64,000 nt of DNA, taken from positions 5,648,448 through 5,712,447 of the forward strand of contig CM030935.1 in assembly GCA_018136815.1 (NCBI GenBank), in the 5' to 3' direction. Positions 58,271 to 64,000 of this stretch are shown in pieces. The position numbers and the translations under genes were made by a program. The stretch is from Isochrysis galbana (lineage: Eukaryota > Haptophyta > Isochrysidales > Isochrysidaceae). A model generated the notes under the pieces. That model made no database searches. It was not told where the DNA came from and saw nothing but the letters and a program-made list of their open reading frames with translations. Every line of letters begins with the position of its first letter. The stretch's first letter is position 1.

Positions 58271-58571
58271 CCCTACACGTTGGCACGTTGGCACGTTCCC
58301 GTTGGCACCACCCCGCCAGTCCCCGCTTTCACCCACAAGTCATCCTCTTCGGACATTTGAGAATGGAAACCGTGAAATGGTTGCAGCACACGAGCACAAA
58401 AGCACTTCCACCCCACGCGACTACTATCCGATGCCGGTCTACAAGAAAAGGTCCCACCCACAAATAGTATTGTAAAGGAGAGAGCTTCCGGCGGCGGCTA
58501 GTCGGTTGGCGGGAATTGGGGGGGGGGGGGGGAGGGGGAGGGGTGCGTCGGCTCTCTGTTGCCTCTGACCG

Positions 58572-61500
58572 ATGGGGTGGGTCTTCGTCTCAAGCGCCTC
58601 GGGCGTGGTGGTGGACGTGCTTGAAGGGAGGCGGGTGGGACGGAGCCACGTCGGCGCGAGCGCCGCCCTCAACGTCTCCAGAGAGCAGCTGGCTGTCCTC
58701 TCAGTCGAGAGAGGTTGGATTAGTGTCGAGAGCTGCGGACGCAACCCGACGCTCGTGCGCAAGGCAGGTGGGAATCAGTGGATGGCGCTGCGCAAAGGCG
58801 CGAGGATGCAGTTGGAGGAGGGAGATCAGATCGCCCTTGGTACGTCCACAGCCTGCCACGCGTTGTTGCCGCACACGGCCGCCGATCACGGGAGGCCTCA
58901 CGCTCCAGCCCTGCTGCTGTATGTACCTCTCGCAGATGGTTCTGGGCTACAGGAAGAGAGCGTCTTTGCCCTTCACGAGTCAGGCAGACCACTCGTACAG
59001 GACAGCACCGAAACAAGGGGTGGCGTCGTCGGAGTGGTGAGAAACATTGAGTGCGTGATGCACGATGAGAATGTGGCGGCTGCAACCGCTGAGGCCAAAC
59101 ACTCGCCTAGCAGCAAGCGGTGCAAGATCCTCAGCGATCTGCACGCTGGGGCACGTGGAGACGATGCTGTGGATAGACACGCGACGGGCCTCAAAGATCA
59201 GCCTGTCGATGCCGCGTCCTCGGGCGCACCTCTCATCTCACCTTCAAACCGAGGGACGCCGGCTCCTCGACACTTGTCAAGTGATGCAATACGGAACATT
59301 CGGCCTAGGGCAGGGTCGCTAAGCTCAGCGCTGGAAGCCGCTTCTACGGCGGCGGCATCTGCGGCGGCGAAGGCTGTCAGTCGGGCAACTTTGCAAACGG
59401 TGGAGAAGGCAGGAGCGGACGCCCGGAGGTGCACTGAGGCGGATTTTAGGGGTCCCGATATGGGTGGCTTGGCTGAGCCTGCCACGACCAGTGAGGCAGA
59501 TGCCTCGTTGAGGACAATGGATCGCCCAAGGCACGCTGGATTGCCCTTGGTGTCCGCTGACGAGTATTCATCGGCACAAGATGCATGTTCGACCAAAGTT
59601 GTGGTGGGTGTGAGCGAGGAATTGGATAGTGCGCCGGCGAGAAGACCAGGACCAGCCACGACCTCCGCTAGATCCAACGTGCGTCTGTTGCATCTCCCAC
59701 TGTCCATGCCACGGCCAGCCAAATATCCGGAGGGCTTAATGGCCATAACTATTCGCCAGCCCTTTGCTTCTGCCATCATAGAAGGCTTCAAACATGTCGA
59801 GAATCGGGGCTGGGCGCCACAACAGCTTCGTGCGGGTAGCATGTGGATCGCTGTGCATGCGGGTGCAACAGCAGCCGATCCTACAGACTCGCCCGCCACC
59901 GCAGCAGCCCTGAAGGCGCTGCGGAATGCATGGCCCACAATGCGCAATGCCGAGGCGTATCCAATGTCTGCAGTACTGGGCTTCATGCACATTCGAGACT
60001 CGGTCCCAGTGCAAAGGTGCAATGACGCGCAGGTGACTAGGCCCCCTCCCCACCTTACTCGGATTGGCAAGCTATAGTGTGGCGATTTTGCCGTCTGCCC
60101 TCCGCGGCTTGGCAATTATACCGCTTGTATGCGTTGGAGCTGCGTGCTGGACCAACGGCTGCGAGGAGTCGTGCAAAGAACCGGCCTCGAGTAATTTCAA
60201 CATTTCCGCCCTCCTACACTTCCATGCGTCCATTGCATGAGCCTCACTGTGTGACATTGCACGCCCTGTAGGCGTTTGGCCCACAATGTTGGAGAATCGA
60301 CGCTGTCTGCAAGCTCACAACGCCGCTGCGCCACATTCGGGGTGCGCAGGTGCTATGGCCAGCTCCAGGTGCGCTCCAACTTCGGACACGGGTCGACCAT
60401 GGTTTTGGGACACGTCGCGCTTCGCTTCCAATAGCTTTCAAGAGCGCACGAGACACGAACATGACTCCTGCACACCTCTCTCATGCACAGCTGCACTACG
60501 AATTTCTCCACGTGAGCTTGACGAGGCCCTCGCGACGGGGCCAGTGGGCCCTGCTGCTTGTAGCGGCATTCCGAAACGAGTTGATCATACTAAGCAGAGC
60601 ATTGTCATTACCAACGATACTTCAGTACAAGACTTCGTCGACCCTAACGTCGCATCGCAATCGCGCGGTTGGCGCACCGTTCAGCGTCCCATCGCCGACG
60701 GGTTTGACGTTCCACTGAGCGACGGACAAGGCGGGTGGCTCCATGATGGGACGGCTCGGAACGGGACTGCTTCGATTGGGGGACGTATAATCACGACAAC
60801 GAACAAGTTGGTGGCTGCCACGGCGAACGCAGCAAACGGTGCAGCGGCAAGTGGGCAGCGCAAAGGTGGACGGGCATTTCGCCAACCCAAGCTCAGCTTT
60901 GGCAGCTCTGGATTGATGCCCCCGCCCTTGCCTCCACGAAGCGCATCTCTGCAGGTGGAGGCTGCTGCAGGATGCGGCCAACCCTGTAACACCGATTTGT
61001 GTCTCGATGCAGCTTGTGGGGGTACATGCGATGATACAACGCAAATGCTTTATCACGGGCCGCTCACGAGCGCCCCAAGTGCACCATCAGCCTGCGCGCA
61101 CCATACCTTCTCGAACCCGTGCATAAGCAACACCGCACAAGAAGTATACCCCACCACACACTTGCAGCCTCCTGCTCATCTTGATGAAGCCGGCCCAGAC
61201 GTGGACTCACAGCAGATTGAGATTGTGTTGGAAGTGAAAGAGGGCGGCCTTCTCGATAGCATTGCCGACAACGAGGCCATTTGCATGGTCGCTGCCTCGA
61301 GCCTTTTCAGGGCAAACAGTGCTAGCCCACTTCAGGATTGTTCAAATGAAGCGGATGATGATCTCCTCTTCTTGGTGGAGTCCATTTTTGGTGGTTTGGA
61401 ACACCTGCGCGGCTTGGTGCACAACCCTCAGCTTGGGGAGTGTCTTTGCATACGTCGACGACAAAGGCACGTTTACTATCTCATTGCCAAAGAGTCGCCA

Positions 61501-61857
61501 AGACATCAAGTTGACGTCCGAGCCCTCGAAGTGGCGATAAGTGCCATGTTGGAACATATGCGAGCCTACAATGCGGGGTTGCAAGAGCGCTTCTCAGTAT
61601 CCACGACACTGCACACTCTATGTGGCGGTGCTATTAGCGCAAGGATCCATGCACCACATAGTACTGCAAATGCACCTTGCGACGCGCTTAGCAACTGGGA
61701 GACTACATCCGGTTGGTTCGGCCGCTGGACTTCTCATGTGCGTCCGGCCGTGGAGAGAGCATTCGGCCGATGCAGACGAACTGCACAACAGCAAAGACAC
61801 TTGAAATTGTCCCAGAAGAAAACGCGAATTGCAGTGTGCTTATACAAAGGTCCGTAG
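58572..61857 (+). CDS. FHA-ASCH-macro domain protein
   Basis: Exon 1 (58572-60032) encodes an N-terminal FHA domain of the PNK/aprataxin type (VGRSHVG...NVSREQLAV...GWISVESCGRNPTLV, about residues 20-95), a long Ser/Ala-rich linker and the start of an ASCH domain (MAITIRQPFASAIIEGFKHVENRGW, from about 387). Exon 2 starts at 60272 and completes ASCH (AFGPQCWRIDAVCKLTTPLRHIRGAQ, then VLWP). A further frame, open from 60286 to the stop at 61855, contains a QPKLSFG motif and ends in a segment like TARG1/OARD1 macro domains: ICMVAASSLF, LLFLVESIFGGLEHL, RHVYYLIAKE, VAISAMLEHM, HVRPAVERAF, RIAVCLYK. The junction from exon 2 into that frame, and another before HVRPAVERAF, are unresolved. FHA domains of this class bind phosphorylated XRCC1/XRCC4; macro domains bind or remove ADP-ribose. 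A DNA-damage role is inferred. Confidence 0.68.
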
Positions 61858-62259
61858 GACTACTATAGGAGTACTTCCAGTCAAGTTGTTATTTTCCTCT
61901 TAGATGGCCTCAAGTCGGAGGGATAACAGGCTTCCCTGAAGGCGCCTCAGGCCAAGGTCCTTCCCACCTATATGGAGCACGAGGTCTAAGGACCAGTTGG
62001 AGGAGCGCGTGGGCTGCCCCTCTTTGAGTCCCTTTTTGAGTTGCCAAGGAGCGGACGGCACGTAATACAAACAGGATAGCCCATGGCCCTTGGCTGTCCT
62101 CAATTCTGCCAGCCAAGCTGAAGCCGCGGATCCGGGCGTTCACCCGAATCGCCACCACCCACGGTGGTGGCAGTGGCAGTGGTGGCTAGCCCCACGAGAT
62201 ATCTTGGGACCGGAGAATGTTTTGAACGAATCTTCCTGCCGTCGGCCGAGGAGAGGCGG

Positions 62260-62335
<76 letters not shown>

Positions 62336-63012
62336 TCGCAGAGCGACTGCAGAACGAGAAGTCGAAGTCGTGTCAGTTTATTACCTTAAACGAGCCAACA
62401 ATTATAGTAACAACAAAAACAAAATTCGAATCACAAACTTCGAGACCAAAATCTGCAAACCTGGACTTGAGACCATGGGGAATCTGAATCTGTGTGTCTT
62501 GTGCGTCAGTGGCAGCACGGGGAACTGTTCAATTGTAATTGTGAGCGCGTACCTTACACGAATATTCATGCCTAGAGCCTTCAGCAGACAGCAGATGGGC
62601 AGGAAAACAACATGACGACGCAGGAAGGTTACAGGTTTGGATGCCGCCGACTTAGGCGAAGAATTGATGCTGGCCTATGTCTTTCACGCTTGAGCACATT
62701 TCAGCCTCGAAGGTAAGCTTGTACCTTTCTCGGGAATGGCAACGATTGGCGGGAGAATCAGGGTTTCGCGATTTCGCCTTTGGCGATGGGGGAGCGTCAG
62801 AGTTTTATTGTTGTGTTAGTATAACCTTAGTGCTGCGGGACCGTAGCCCTTCGACGGCAACGGAGCCCCTCCCCCGCGATGGGGGTGTGCGCGGTTGGCG
62901 CATGGCTCGTCCGGTGTATGTGGCTAGGGATGCTAGCTAACAAGATGTCCTACGACGCTATAAGTTCTAACGATTATACTGCCCCAACAAGAAGAATATC
63001 TAACGTAGGGTT
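61858..63012. other. Intergenic with GA repeat and dispersed repeat
   Basis: GA dinucleotide array at 62263-62333; inverted copy of the 2219-2413 repeat at 62400-62614. No gene recognised. Confidence 0.7.
62400..62614 (-). repeat. Dispersed repeat, inverted copy of 2219-2413
   Basis: Its reverse complement aligns with 2219-2413 along nearly the full length, with a short insertion near 62585-62595. Confidence 0.85.
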
Positions 63013-63696
63013 ATGGGCCTGCCCCCCCGCGCGATGGCGCGAGCCCTTGCCCCTCTTCTCTTCCTCTCTCTCCCTCTCGCATCTGGGATGGCCCGCTCGG
63101 CGGGGCACTCGCGTCCCTCCTCATCGGGCGGCGGCTTTGGCCGTCCTTCGCCCTTGCGAAAGGGGTCGAAAGCGCCCTCCACCACAGAGAGCCTGGACTC
63201 TCTTGTCTCGCGTTGGCCAAACCGTCTGCCGGAGGACCCCTCTCTCTCCCCTTGCCTCTGTGGCTCTGGCAGGACGTACTCAAAATGCTGCCGGAATTTT
63301 CATGAGGGTCTTGACTCGCCGTCCACGCCCGACGCCCTCCTGCGCTCGCGGTACTCCGCGTTCGCCTACAGGCTACCAGCATTCATCATCAGGACAACCC
63401 ACCCGATAAATAGGGACTGGTGCGAGGATCAGTTGAGTTGGGCACGTCGGCTAAACCGGGAGAGCATGTTTGACTCGTTCGAATTTATTGCTCTAGAGCC
63501 ATCGGAAGAGGAGCGCGGGAAGGGCGAGGATGAGGCGTTCATCACCTTTATCGTGCGGATGCGCAACAAGGAAACAGGTGGAGAGGTAGCCTTCCGCGAA
63601 AGGAGCCGCTTCATTCGTGCCGAAGGCCTATGGTTGTACGCGAGCGGCGAGGTGGGCATAGAGAGTGAGCTGGGACTGAACGAGCTCAATGTGTGA
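63013..63696 (+). CDS. YchJ-like SEC-C/NTF2-like protein, probably organelle-targeted
   Basis: A single exon of 227 residues. From about residue 75: PCLCGSGRTYSKCC (SEC-C-type zinc motif), HEGLDSPSTPDALLRSRYSAF (the family signature with RSRYSA), RTTHPINRD, then FEFIALEP, FITFIVRM, FRERSRF and GLWLYASGEV. This order is that of bacterial YchJ (UPF0225) proteins. The N-terminal about 70 residues are extra relative to bacterial members: a hydrophobic core (ALAPLLFLSLPLASG) followed by a Ser/Arg-rich, acid-poor stretch, as expected of a bipartite plastid presequence in algae with secondary plastids. Starts are possible at 63013 or 63034. Molecular function is not established for the family. Confidence 0.85.
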   Translation: MGLPPRAMARALAPLLFLSLPLASGMARSAGHSRPSSSGGGFGRPSPLRKGSKAPSTTESLDSLVSRWPNRLPEDPSLSPCLCGSGRTYSKCCRNFHEGLDSPSTPDALLRSRYSAFAYRLPAFIIRTTHPINRDWCEDQLSWARRLNRESMFDSFEFIALEPSEEERGKGEDEAFITFIVRMRNKETGGEVAFRERSRFIRAEGLWLYASGEVGIESELGLNELNV

Positions 63697-64000
63697 GGGC
63701 CGTCCAGCAGGAAAAGCTGACTCGGCGTGTATGGCAGTAGGGAGGCGGAGGACGGACATGCTTAGTTGTTTTTGTCGTAGTACTGGTAGTTAATTCGATA
63801 GCTATGTTGGGCGTCTAGACGTCTAGACGTGTCGTGAGCTAAGGAGTTATATTTTGCAATAACTACTCCAGCCACTATGCACCTGATAGGCTACGGATAT
63901 CTTACATGTGCACGACGAGCACTGCCTTCGCTGCAAATGGAAGCTTTGGCAAGAAGCGTTCAATCGTCACCACCCCACATTTAACATGTGGAAAATGTAA
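63697..64000. other. 3' flank, nothing recognised
   Basis: Only a short repeated GTCTAGAC element near 63812 was noticed. Confidence 0.6.

Noticed and set aside
1-64000. CRISPR array, prophage, bacterial operon, rRNA or tRNA genes
   Set aside because: No spacer-repeat pattern, phage or operon layout, or cloverleaf-like sequence was noticed; tandem repeats present are microsatellites or coding minisatellites.

Overview
The window looks like nuclear DNA from a GC-rich unicellular eukaryote, most likely an alga with a complex plastid (haptophyte-like; an inference from style, not from a marker gene). The evidence is spliced genes with short GT-AG introns (about 65-240 bp), long CT/GA microsatellites and G homopolymers, a huge Ser-Pro4 cell-surface protein, a Ty1/copia retrotransposon, and a YchJ-type protein with a signal-peptide-like leader. 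No rRNA, tRNA, CRISPR array or bacterial operon was recognised.

Layout. 1-2.2 kb is GA/CT low-complexity DNA. 2.2-4.0 kb holds an unrecognised, possibly retroelement-derived ORF. 6.1-12.2 kb (minus) is an eight-exon ABCG-type ABC transporter whose N-terminus reads as an ML (MD-2-related/NPC2-like) lipid-binding domain plus a Cys-rich PSI-like region. 15.4-25.3 kb (plus) is a gene of about 16 exons for a protein of more than 2,700 residues with IQ motifs and WW domains. 26 kb holds a 189-bp in-frame tandem repeat. 29.2-30.6 kb is an EF-hand membrane protein. 33.6-35.3 kb (minus) is an AAAP-type amino-acid transporter, divergent from a small membrane protein at 35.5-36.2 kb.

37.1-46.3 kb is a retrotransposon nest. 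An old copia copy, itself a patchwork of short pieces in both orientations, is interrupted by a 6.7-kb composite (38946-45645) bounded by a 5-bp target duplication. The composite carries three LTRs, one intact 1,507-residue polyprotein and a second, internally inverted fragment. 46.7-52.7 kb (minus) is a secreted Ser-Pro4 protein with Cys-rich ends. 52.7-56.4 kb is mostly relics. 56.5-57.3 kb (minus) is a methyltransferase. A hAT-like MITE with an 8-bp target duplication lies at 58.06-58.27 kb. 58.6-61.9 kb (plus) encodes a protein combining a PNK/aprataxin-type FHA domain, an ASCH domain and a TARG1/OARD1-like macro domain. 63.0-63.7 kb is a YchJ-like SEC-C protein.

The two most interesting protein architectures are ML-PSI-ABCG (a lipid-binding domain tethered to a lipid exporter) and FHA-ASCH-macro (a candidate DNA-damage/ADP-ribose protein). 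Across the window nearly all introns I could place are phase 0 and often follow an exonic CAG. Several repeat families occur as inverted pairs many kilobases apart. Exon coordinates were derived by eye from reading frame, splice sites and family conservation; no transcript evidence was available.
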